Both the position numbers and the translations under genes were made by a program. A stretch of DNA of 6,964 bases from positions 1 to 6,964 of the forward strand of contig CALXTG010000181.1 of NCBI GenBank assembly GCA_944391355.1, written 5' to 3'. Below the pieces are notes generated by a model, which ran no database searches, was not told the DNA's origin, and saw only the letters and a program-made list of their open reading frames with translations. This DNA is from an uncultured Alphaproteobacteria bacterium. GTDB taxonomy: Bacteria > Pseudomonadota > Alphaproteobacteria > RF32 > CAG-239. Positions 1-5,228 of this stretch are shown here, one piece after another (within the stretch, counting starts at the first letter, position 1; the number at the start of each line of letters is the position of its first letter).

Positions 1-90
1 GTTTTCAGCTTTCAGCCCGAATTCAATGAAGATGAAGAGGAAAAAGCGGCTAGGAATCCGTTTAATGTTCTGAAAAAACTCAAAAAATAA
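1..90 (+). CDS. YceD/DUF177 family protein, C-terminal fragment (5' end outside window)
   Basis: The open frame from base 1 gives a 29-residue tail ending in NPFNVLKKLKK and a TAA stop. It is preceded by an acidic patch (EFNEDEEEKAAR). The acidic stretch followed by NPF-x-VL-x-x-LK is the usual C-terminus of the YceD/DUF177 family, whose gene sits directly upstream of rpmF in many bacteria, as it does here. YceD has been linked to 23S rRNA accumulation and ribosome-related function. Only the tail is visible, so the assignment rests on this short motif and on gene order. The gene ends 161 bases before rpmF, so the two may be transcribed together or separately. Confidence 0.75.
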   Translation, partial: VFSFQPEFNEDEEEKAARNPFNVLKKLKK

Positions 91-141
91 ACAAAATATG
101 ATTTTATGCTTGCCAAATCAAAAATAATTATATAAAAAGTC

Positions 142-238
142 TGCTAGAATTCATAAACCTTGTTTATTTAGTTGCTTTTAAAAACTAAATGGTTTATTAA
201 TGCCTTTGAAAAAAGTTTTTAACGTTAATTAATATAAT
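142..238 (+). promoter_or_regulatory. AT-rich leader of rpmF with candidate promoter elements and a stem-loop
   Basis: The 161 bases between the DUF177 stop and rpmF are very AT-rich. They contain an extended -10-like TGCTAGAAT (142–150) and a consensus TATAAT (233–238). The only TTGAAA upstream of the latter (206–211) lies 21 bases away, which is too far for a good pair. Between them is a stem-loop: 153–159 pairs with 191–197, and 166–173 pairs with 183–190. Which element drives rpmF cannot be decided from sequence. A promoter or leader control element here is inference. Confidence 0.35.
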
Positions 239-251
239 AGAGTATAATAAA

Positions 252-443
252 ATGGCTACACCTAAGAAGAAAACCTCAAAATCCCGCCGCGATATGCGTC
301 GTTCGCATGATGCGTTGACTGCCAATGCTTATCATGAATGCCCGAACTGCGGCGAATTGAAAAGACCTCACAATGTCTGCCCGTCCTGCGGACAGTATGA
401 TAACCGTGAAGTAGATGCTAAAAAAACTGCTGAACAGGAATAG
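252..443 (+). CDS. rpmF: 50S ribosomal protein L32
   Basis: This 63-residue protein is the usual size for bacterial L32. The N-terminus is the basic MATPKKKTSKSRRDMRRSHD segment typical of the family. It is followed by a zinc-ribbon of the four-cysteine type: C30-x2-C33 and C43-x2-C46, in the context CPNCGELKRPH...CPSCGQY. L32 is a small protein of the large ribosomal subunit near the peptidyl-transferase region. The start is clear from the conserved MATPKKK, although no strong Shine–Dalgarno sequence precedes it; the region is only A/T with a weak AGAG. The DUF177–rpmF–plsX–fabH order is a conserved bacterial cluster linking ribosome and lipid synthesis genes. Confidence 0.97.
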   Translation: MATPKKKTSKSRRDMRRSHDALTANAYHECPNCGELKRPHNVCPSCGQYDNREVDAKKTAEQE

Positions 444-470
444 TCAAGTCTTATCATAAATTTTTTTATA

Positions 471-1532
471 ATGGAGCCGGTATTGTCTGAAAATCTGGTT
501 ATATCCGTTGACGCGATGGGGGGAGATAATTCCCCCAGAGTCGTTATTGAGGGGTTGGTAATCGCCGCGAAACAGAACCCCGATATCAACTTCCTGTTGT
601 TTGGAAATCAGGAAAAAATCAACCCGATCCTTAACCTTTATCCTGCATTAAAGAAAGTTTGCGAAGTTCGCCATGCCGACGAAGTCGTCCGCAACGAAGA
701 CAAACCTTCGCAGGTAATCCGCAACCGCAATACCAGTATGTACATGGCAATTGAAGCGGTTAAAAAAGGTGAGGCAAGAGCCGTCGTTTCTGCCGGAAAT
801 ACCGGCGCGCTGATGGCTATTTCTAAACTGGTCTTGAAAACCATTCAGAAAATTCACCGTCCGGCGATTGTCAGTATTATGCCGCACCAAAACGGCAAAT
901 ATGTAATGCTGGATTTAGGTGCCAATACCGAATGCAATGCCGTGAATCTGGCAGAGTTCGCCATTATGGGCAACATTTTGGCCCAGCATGCCCTGGAAAT
1001 TAAAAAGCCCCGCGTCGCCCTGCTAAATATCGGCGCAGAGGAAATGAAGGGCAAAGAAGAGATTCGCCAGGCCGCTCAGATGCTGAAAAATTCGCGGCTG
1101 AATATTGATTTTATCGGTTATATTGAACCTCATGAAATTCCTAACGGCGTGGCGGATGTCATTGTTGCCGACGGTTTTACCGGCAACATCGCCTTAAAAT
1201 CAATTGAAGGGACGGCTCGTCTGGTAGTGCGTCTGCTGAAACGCGCCGTGAAAGAGTCGTTTTTGGCCAAACTCGGTTTGCCGTTTATGCTCGGAGTCAT
1301 GTTAAAAGTCAAAAAGACCATGGATCCGCGTTTATATAACGGCGCGATGTTTGTCGGACTGAACGGGCTTTCCGTAAAAAGCCACGGCGGAACAGATGCT
1401 TTGGGTTTTTCGGTTGCCGTCGGTAATGCTGCCAAACTTGTGCGGCAGAATTTTGTTTCCACCATTCGCAATGAACTTGAACAAGTTGATTTGGACGATT
1501 TATCACAGGATATAATTTATGAAGTGTATTAG
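471..1532 (+). CDS. plsX: Phosphate acyltransferase PlsX
   Basis: PlsX converts acyl-ACP and phosphate to acyl-phosphate, the acyl donor for PlsY in the first step of phospholipid synthesis. It acts as a peripheral membrane enzyme. The 353-residue product is of normal length and has the family hallmarks: VDAMGGDNSP (13–22), VVSAGNTGALMA (105–116), LNIGAEEMKGKEE (185–197), VADGFTGNIALKS (232–244) and HGGTDALGFSVAVGNA (305–320). The ATG at 471 has no ribosome-binding site. A TTG at 483 in the same frame is preceded by TGGAG at a good distance and would give MSENLVISVDAMGGD, closer to the usual PlsX start, so the true start may be 483. The 3' end overlaps fabH by 14 bases, which suggests translational coupling. 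Confidence 0.96.
   Translation: MEPVLSENLVISVDAMGGDNSPRVVIEGLVIAAKQNPDINFLLFGNQEKINPILNLYPALKKVCEVRHADEVVRNEDKPSQVIRNRNTSMYMAIEAVKKGEARAVVSAGNTGALMAISKLVLKTIQKIHRPAIVSIMPHQNGKYVMLDLGANTECNAVNLAEFAIMGNILAQHALEIKKPRVALLNIGAEEMKGKEEIRQAAQMLKNSRLNIDFIGYIEPHEIPNGVADVIVADGFTGNIALKSIEGTARLVVRLLKRAVKESFLAKLGLPFMLGVMLKVKKTMDPRLYNGAMFVGLNGLSVKSHGGTDALGFSVAVGNAAKLVRQNFVSTIRNELEQVDLDDLSQDIIYEVY
472..476 (+). promoter_or_regulatory. Shine–Dalgarno-like TGGAG that favours a TTG start for plsX at 483
   Basis: TGGAG lies six bases before an in-frame TTG at 483–485. It overlaps the ATG at 471, which itself follows a run of T residues without any purine-rich site. This favours the TTG as the real plsX initiation codon. 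It is a placement argument only, because rpmF in the same window also lacks a clear site. Confidence 0.4.
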
Positions 1533-2499
1533 ATCAGAAATAATTGGTTTTGGGCATTATTTGCCTGAAAAAGTTCTGACCAATGACGATATGGCTAAAA
1601 TTGTAGAAACCAGCGACGAATGGATCAGTACCCGTACCGGGATTAAGTCTCGTCACATTGCCGCCGAAGGTGAATTAACCTCTGATTTATGTCTTAAAGC
1701 GGCTGAAATGGCTATGAAAAATGCCGGTGTCAAAGCTGAGGATTTGGATCTGATTGTCGTCGGAACCATTACGCCGGATAATACTTTCCCCGCTGTGGCA
1801 ACTAAAATTGCCGGCCGCATGGGCGCTCGTCCGGGCACCATTGCTTTTGATCTGTCTGCCGCCTGCTCGGGATTCGTTTATTCTCTGACTATGGCCGATA
1901 ACATGATCCGTTTGGGTCAGATTAAAACCGCTCTGGTTATTGGGGCCGAAACTTTGTCACGGATTACCGACTGGTCGGATCGTAACACCTGTGTATTATT
2001 CGGAGACGGTGCCGGAGCTGCGGTTGTCCGGGCTTCGGAAGGCGAGGGAACCGTTGCTGACCGCGGTATTCTGAGCACGCATTTATTTGCCGACGGATCG
2101 CAATATGACAATTTAGTCTGCAGCGGCGGTGTTTCTGCCACGAAAGATGCCGGTTTTATTTTCATGAACGGCAAAGAAGTGTTTAAAAATGCTATCGGCT
2201 GTCTGACGCAGGCTGCCGAAACCGTGGCGGCTCAGGCCGGAATTCAGGTAACCGATATTGATTGGTTGTTGCCGCATCAGGCTAATTTGCGCATTATCGA
2301 AGGAGTTGGCCACAAACTGAATTTACCGGCGGAAAAGGTCATCGTAACGATTGATCATCAGGCTAATACTTCTGCGGCGTCGATTCCCTTGGCTTTGTCG
2401 GAAACGGTGAATTCCGGTAAAATCAAAAAAGGTGATTTAGTCCTGCTCAATTCAATGGGCGGCGGTTTCACCTGGGGCGGCGTTCTGCTGAGAATCTAA
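1519..2499 (+). CDS. fabH: Beta-ketoacyl-ACP synthase III (KAS III)
   Basis: FabH condenses acetyl-CoA with malonyl-ACP to start type II fatty-acid synthesis in the cytosol. The 326-residue protein has the complete KAS III Cys-His-Asn triad: C116 in DLSAACSGF, H253 in LLPHQANLRI and N283 in DHQANTSAAS. Other family blocks are TSDEWISTRTGI (31–42), VGTITPDNTFPA (81–92), FGDGAGAAVV (161–170) and the C-terminal NSMGGGFTWGG (311–321). The start has AGGA at 1507–1510, eight bases upstream, and lies inside the end of plsX, so the two are one transcription unit. Pairing with plsX is the classic arrangement that couples acyl-chain initiation to phospholipid synthesis. Nothing is missing or unusual. 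Confidence 0.97.
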   Translation: MKCIRSEIIGFGHYLPEKVLTNDDMAKIVETSDEWISTRTGIKSRHIAAEGELTSDLCLKAAEMAMKNAGVKAEDLDLIVVGTITPDNTFPAVATKIAGRMGARPGTIAFDLSAACSGFVYSLTMADNMIRLGQIKTALVIGAETLSRITDWSDRNTCVLFGDGAGAAVVRASEGEGTVADRGILSTHLFADGSQYDNLVCSGGVSATKDAGFIFMNGKEVFKNAIGCLTQAAETVAAQAGIQVTDIDWLLPHQANLRIIEGVGHKLNLPAEKVIVTIDHQANTSAASIPLALSETVNSGKIKKGDLVLLNSMGGGFTWGGVLLRI

Positions 2500-2543
2500 A
2501 AAAATCAACCGGAAAAAGCTGTATAAAACTGTTAAAATTGCTC

Positions 2544-2571
2544 TTGTCAGGGTATTTTAATTTGGTATAGT
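2544..2571 (+). promoter_or_regulatory. Sigma-70-type promoter for ihfA
   Basis: TTGTCA (2544–2549) and TATAGT (2566–2571) are separated by 16 bases. Both are close to consensus and lie in the 114-base gap between fabH and ihfA. The predicted start of transcription, near 2578, leaves a leader of about 38 bases. This suggests that ihfA and the MerR gene have their own promoter in addition to any read-through from fabH. Confidence 0.6.
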
Positions 2572-2616
2572 GCCTGTACTTAAAGAATGATAAATTAAAA
2601 AGAAGAGAGAATAGTG

Positions 2617-2901
2617 ATGAATACAATTACTCGTGCAGATGTTGCAGAAACCATTTATGAAGAAATCGGTCTGTCCCGCAAAGATTCGAGCGATATTTTA
2701 GATATGATTCTTGATGAAATTGTTCAGGAACTGACCAAAGGCAACGATGTTAAACTTTCCTCTTTCGGAACTTTTTCACTGCGCGATAAAAAAGCCCGTG
2801 CCGGAAGAAATCCCAAAACCGGAGTCGAGGCTGTTATCAGTCCCCGCCGGGTCATTTCGTTTAAGCCGTCTCAGACCATGCGTAAAATGATTAACGCCTA
2901 A
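2617..2901 (+). CDS. ihfA: Integration host factor subunit alpha
   Basis: This is a DNABII (HU/IHF) family DNA-bending protein. The 94-residue product shows the N-terminal dimerisation helices (TRADVAETIYEEIGLSR), the VKLSSFGTFSLRDK core (45–58), the DNA-intercalating arm GRNPKTG (63–69, with proline 66 at the kink position), and PRRVISFKPS (76–85). The alpha-subunit assignment rests on the start TITRADV, the PRRV segment and the position beside a MerR gene downstream of plsX–fabH, which is the usual ihfA neighbourhood in alphaproteobacteria. A GTG three bases earlier (2614) is an alternative start; the ATG is preferred. An AGAGAGA tract at about 2604–2610 serves as a weak ribosome-binding site. 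IhfA works as a heterodimer with IhfB, which is not in this window. Confidence 0.93.
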   Translation: MNTITRADVAETIYEEIGLSRKDSSDILDMILDEIVQELTKGNDVKLSSFGTFSLRDKKARAGRNPKTGVEAVISPRRVISFKPSQTMRKMINA

Positions 2902-2912
2902 GGAAATTAAAA

Positions 2913-3323
2913 ATGGTCGTCAACAAGAGTAAAGCAGCGTTCAGGACGATTGCCGAAGTCGCCGAGGATTTGGGCGTTGCTACTCATGTTTTGCGCTTTT
3001 GGGAAACGAAGTTTCCGCAGATAAAACCGATGAAACGCAGCGGCGGCCGGCGTTATTACCGTCCTGATGACGTGCAGCTTGTCAAAACTATTCGTGATTA
3101 TCTTTATGAAAAGCGCTATACGATTGAGGGCGTCCAAAAAGTTTTCAAGGAAAAAGGCGTAAAAGAGCTGTTGGGAGAGGAAATCCAAAAAGATTTCTTT
3201 GCCGAAGGAGCAGGGGAAGTTTCTCTTGATGAAAAAAGCCGCCGCCTGATCACGGATATTATCGGTGAATTGAAAACATTACGTGAAGAATTAAGCGTTT
3301 CTTTAAATAAAACCGTAAAATAA
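2913..3323 (+). CDS. MerR family transcriptional regulator
   Basis: This small (136-residue) DNA-binding protein has an N-terminal MerR winged helix-turn-helix: FRTIAEVAEDLGV (10–22), THVLRFWETKFPQIKP (24–39) and the wing GGRRYYRPDDVQL (44–56), followed by the second helical pair YTIEGVQKVFKEKG (69–82). Residues 105–133 are predicted to form a single amphipathic helix, like the dimerisation helix of the family. There is no cysteine anywhere, so it is unlikely to sense thiophilic metals, and no effector domain is visible. The start has AAGGAA at 2900–2905, which overlaps the ihfA stop codon, so the two genes are co-transcribed. The ihfA–merR–tRNA-Pro order is a known conserved neighbourhood in alphaproteobacteria. 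The regulon is unknown. Confidence 0.9.
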   Translation: MVVNKSKAAFRTIAEVAEDLGVATHVLRFWETKFPQIKPMKRSGGRRYYRPDDVQLVKTIRDYLYEKRYTIEGVQKVFKEKGVKELLGEEIQKDFFAEGAGEVSLDEKSRRLITDIIGELKTLREELSVSLNKTVK

Positions 3324-3326
3324 TTA

Positions 3327-3355
3327 TTGTATTTTAAAATAAGTTGATGTATACA
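3327..3355 (+). promoter_or_regulatory. Sigma-70-type promoter for tRNA-Pro
   Basis: TTGTAT (3327–3332) and TATACA (3350–3355) are spaced by exactly 17 bases, starting four bases after the merR stop codon. The predicted start of transcription is about 50 bases before the mature tRNA. A 7-base inverted repeat (ATTGTAT 3326–3332 and ATACAAT 3351–3357) overlaps both promoter elements and could also be an operator. The promoter call is supported by spacing and by the tRNA downstream; the operator idea is speculative. Confidence 0.55.
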
Positions 3356-3379
3356 ATTTTTGCTTAGGCATGCCAGAAT

Positions 3380-3400
3380 GTAGTTCAGCCTGGTATCGCT
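3380..3400 (+). repeat. Partial duplication of the tRNA-Pro D-arm in the tRNA leader
   Basis: Sixteen bases (3380–3395) are identical to 3419–3434 at the D-arm of the tRNA gene. The following TCGCT also matches, after loss of two bases (GA). The copy sits 39 bases upstream in the same direction and lacks the rest of a cloverleaf. It is a tRNA fragment, not a gene, and would lie in the 5' leader removed during tRNA maturation. It may be a relic of a tandem tRNA duplication or of an insertion event at this locus. Confidence 0.75.
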
Positions 3401-3412
3401 GAGTAAAAATAA

Positions 3413-3489
3413 CGGGACGTAGTTCAGCCTGGTAGATCGCTTGCATGGGGTGCAAGAAGTCGGAGGTTCAAATCCTCTCGTCCCGACCA
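3413..3489 (+). tRNA. tRNA-Pro (anticodon GGG)
   Basis: The 77-base gene includes an encoded CCA. The acceptor stem CGGGACG (3413–3419) pairs perfectly with CGTCCCG (3479–3485), followed by discriminator A and CCA. The anticodon stem CTTGC/GCAAG closes the loop ATGGGGT, giving anticodon GGG, which reads CCC and CCU proline codons. The T-arm GGAGG/CCTCT encloses TTCAAAT. The D-stem GTTC/GATC has a U·U mismatch at position 11–24; most tRNAs pair there, so this copy may be mildly imperfect. It sits just after merR, with a promoter upstream and a terminator starting two bases after the CCA. Flanking DNA carries relics of the same tRNA on both sides. Confidence 0.95.
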
Positions 3490-3490
3490 G

Positions 3491-3528
3491 ATATAAAAAG
3501 ACCACCTATCAAGGTGGTCTTTTTATAT
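3491..3528 (+). terminator. Strong bidirectional intrinsic terminator after tRNA-Pro
   Basis: A perfect 17-base-pair inverted repeat (3491–3507 with 3512–3528) with a four-base loop ATCA is visible. The GC-rich core ACCACCT/AGGTGGT is flanked by an A-tract on the left and CTTTTT on the right, so it can terminate transcription from either strand. It ends the tRNA transcript and would also stop antisense transcription from the minus-strand peptidase gene to the right. Its right half is the start of repeat copy A. Confidence 0.93.
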
Positions 3529-3591
3529 CTGCTGATCAGGCAGGATTTGTTTCTCTGACTTCTTGCGCCCCTAAGAGCTATTCGAGAGCGC
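3501..3591 (+). repeat. Direct repeat, copy A (terminator plus antisense tRNA-Pro relic)
   Basis: This is the first of three same-direction copies. It starts with the tRNA terminator hairpin and continues through CTGCTGATCAGGCAGG and CTTCTTGCGCCCCTAAGAGC to GAGAGCGC. Over 3510–3591 it differs from copy B (3778–3859) at only three positions. Read on the minus strand, 3530–3571 is recognisably related to the 3' half of tRNA-Pro, for example GGGGCGCAAGAAGTC against GGGGTGCAAGAAGTC in the tRNA at 3447–3461, and CAAATCCT in the T-arm. Copy A lacks the left part (hairpin with GCCGCAGGC) present in copies B and C. Confidence 0.88.
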
Positions 3592-3599
3592 TTGTATGG

Positions 3600-3646
3600 G
3601 CTTAAAACTTCAAAATTCTCCGGTGGAGGATTTTGAAGTTTTAAGT
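3600..3646. other. Long near-perfect hairpin between repeat copies A and B
   Basis: Bases 3601–3621 pair with 3625–3645 over 21 positions with a single G·T wobble, around a three-base loop GGT; a further G·T pair is possible at the base. The arm begins CTTAAAACTTCAAAAT. There is no U-tract on either side, so it is not a classical terminator. It lies in the otherwise unique spacer 3592–3711, where I see no coding region. The spacer also contains a smaller inverted pair, TAACCGT (3651–3657) with ACGGTTA (3696–3702). It could be a structured RNA, a single-strand recombination site or a small mobile palindrome; which one is unknown. Confidence 0.75.
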
Positions 3647-3711
3647 ATAGTAACCGTTATTGAGCGAACAAACGACAGTGCAGAGAGCGAGATTTACGGT
3701 TAGCTTGACCG

Positions 3712-3859
3712 AAGCGGAGTTAGTATTGCCGCAGGCAATGCTTACGCAGCAAGAGCAAGAAGTTTTTTAGCACCTTTCAAGGTGGTCTTTTTATATCTGC
3801 TGATTGGGCAGGATTTGTTTCTCTGACTTCTTGCGCCCCTAAGAGCTATTCAAGAGCGC
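3712..3859 (+). repeat. Direct repeat, copy B (right-hand side shared with A and C)
   Basis: Bases 3712–3849 match copy C (5229–5366) over 138 positions with only four substitutions and no gaps. Bases 3778–3859 match copy A. The left part contains a small hairpin (3723–3730 with 3734–3741 around GCA). The central terminator hairpin is damaged here: AGCACC replaces ACCACC, giving a G·G mismatch. The right part is the antisense tRNA-Pro relic. The copy lies 43 bases downstream of the stop codon of the S41 peptidase gene. B and C flank that gene as direct repeats. Confidence 0.92.
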
Positions 3860-3888
3860 CTATTAATGAGGTTTCATTAAATTATAGG
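3859..3888. other. Small stem-loop downstream of the S41 gene
   Basis: TTAATGA (3863–3869) pairs with TCATTAA (3874–3880) around GGTT. CCTA (3859–3862) and TAGG (3885–3888) can extend the stem across a four-base bulge. It lies between the peptidase stop codon and repeat copy B. No U-tract follows on the minus strand, so terminator function is doubtful. It may protect the 3' end of the mRNA. Confidence 0.3.
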
Positions 3889-3902
3889 ATAAAAAGTAAA
3901 AA

Positions 3903-4994
3903 TTATAAATTTTTATTCTTTCTGATAAATTCGGATAAGATTGTCTGATGAGGCAGAGTATGATTTATAATCATTTTAAGAGCTTGGTGATAAGCACTTT
4001 TCGCAGAGGTGGGTATATCAGCGGGGATACCTTCTTTTTCTTTTATGAGACGGCCGTTTTTACTCCTTTCTCGATATTCTGTTCCGATACGTAAGGTTCC
4101 GTATGAAAAAGGAATATTAACACAGCCGCCGCCGGCAAATGTTCCTGCGGTTGTTTCACCGACAGTCGTACTATTAGCAATCTGAGAAAGCATATAAATA
4201 GCTCCTTCTGTAGCTGAAGCACACCAGCCGTCCTGCAGAATATATAAATGGCCGTAAAATTTATCATCGTCAGAGGAAGGATATTGTGGACTTGTTTTCC
4301 GTCTGAACCTTTTAAGAGAAAATATTTTGTTCTGCTCCGGATTTTGAGGAACATTTTTTACATATTCGCAAATATCGGCATATAGGAGCGATTTTCCGCT
4401 TAATCTTTCACCTATTTCTTTGATTATTTCAGCATCTCCGCCGGTATTTCCTCTGAAATCAAAAATAATATCTTTCCATGAATGTTGTTTCTTTTGGGTA
4501 ATTAAATGCTCTGTAAATTGTTTTCGGACTGTAGCTTGACAGTCTACATCACCGGCAAAAGAGGGAATGGCAATAATACCGATGTTTTGACTGTTTTGTT
4601 TGGATGTTGCTATCATCCACTGGGGGCGGCCGTTTTGCATTTTGAAATGTTTAACTTCTTCTAATAAATATTTTTTAAGTTCATTATCAGAAGCATAGGC
4701 AAGATTATATTCAAATTTTGAATAAGAGGGATTCTGCTTTTCAACTAACTGATGCTTTGCCGTGTCAAATAAACAGATATGATTATCGGGAACCGAATCT
4801 TTAATAATTTTACCTAACTGTTTAAGTTGGCTGTTAATGTCTGCAGTACGGTCAATTTTGGCAGTTTCCGCAGCAAATTTTTCCTTTTGGGCAATAACTG
4901 AAATATCTGCCTCGGATTTGGAATGATTCCATTCAGGAAGATTGTTAAGAATAAATTCTGTATATTGAGATATTAAGTCAGAATCCTGAAGCAT
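3903..4994 (-). CDS. S41 family peptidase-like protein (tail-specific/C-terminal processing protease fold)
   Basis: The 363-residue product has an S41 catalytic domain in its C-terminal two thirds. Features are IIFDFRGNTGGDAEII (176–191, the D-x-R-x-N-x-G-G block), GWCASATEGAIYML (256–269, with serine 260 at the nucleophile position), TTVGETTAGTFAGGG (276–290) and EGIPADIPTS (321–330). The lysine general base of CtpA-type enzymes, expected about 25 residues after the serine, is T285. This points to the tricorn/IRBP-like branch of S41 or to an altered active site. There is no signal peptide, membrane segment or clear PDZ domain, so a cytosolic location is likely. The N-terminal 120 residues are charged and helical-looking, without recognisable domains. 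AAAGGAGAG (4999–5007) lies just before the ATG. The gene is AT-rich relative to its neighbours, opposite in strand, and bracketed by direct repeats, so horizontal acquisition is likely. Confidence 0.85.
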   Translation of the reverse strand: MLQDSDLISQYTEFILNNLPEWNHSKSEADISVIAQKEKFAAETAKIDRTADINSQLKQLGKIIKDSVPDNHICLFDTAKHQLVEKQNPSYSKFEYNLAYASDNELKKYLLEEVKHFKMQNGRPQWMIATSKQNSQNIGIIAIPSFAGDVDCQATVRKQFTEHLITQKKQHSWKDIIFDFRGNTGGDAEIIKEIGERLSGKSLLYADICEYVKNVPQNPEQNKIFSLKRFRRKTSPQYPSSDDDKFYGHLYILQDGWCASATEGAIYMLSQIANSTTVGETTAGTFAGGGCVNIPFSYGTLRIGTEYRERSKNGRLIKEKEGIPADIPTSAKSAYHQALKMIINHTLPHQTILSEFIRKNKNL

Positions 4995-5228
4995 ATTACT
5001 CTCCTTTAATTAAATAATATAGCAAATTGATATTTGACACAAGCGAAAAGCATTCTGTCTTGTCAGGCGTACGGGTTTTTTATAAATTGCTTTTGCAAAA
5101 AATAATGCTATTATAAATCCGCTTAATGAAATAGAATAAATACAAAAACAAATGGGGCAGCAGGGCTGATACTGAAAAACAAGCAGAATATGTGACAAAG
5201 GCCGATTCTGCGTGTCAGGAGCTGTACA
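4995..5228. other. Noncoding upstream region of the S41 gene, inside the repeat-flanked cassette
   Basis: This stretch runs from the S41 start codon to repeat copy C. Reading leftward it holds a weak promoter-like pair (TTGTGT as complement of 5037–5042, TATATT as complement of 5016–5021, spacing 15) and the ribosome-binding site. An open frame on the minus strand (5255 to 5010, 81 codons) contains a hydrophobic stretch, but it begins inside the repeat and has no recognisable homology, so I do not call it a gene. No RNA gene was seen. Confidence 0.4.

Noticed and set aside
243..248. TATAAT just before rpmF taken as a -10 box
   Set aside because: It ends three bases before the start codon, which would leave almost no leader; it is more likely part of the AT-rich initiation region.
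1130..1471. Minus-strand 113-codon open frame inside plsX
   Set aside because: It is fully antisense to well-conserved plsX coding sequence and has no family features; it is a shadow of the real frame.
3413..3489. Classic genomic island with a tRNA 3'-end direct repeat made by an integrase
   Set aside because: The downstream tRNA-like sequence is antisense and degenerate instead of a direct 3'-end copy, and no integrase gene is in the window; the anchoring at the tRNA is real but the mechanism is not shown.
3116..3505. Minus-strand open frame of 129 codons beginning MVFLYLVGTRGFEPPTSC
   Set aside because: It is antisense to the tRNA-Pro and merR genes. The GTRGFEPPTSCTPCKR string is the well-known false protein made by translating the reverse strand of tRNA-Pro.
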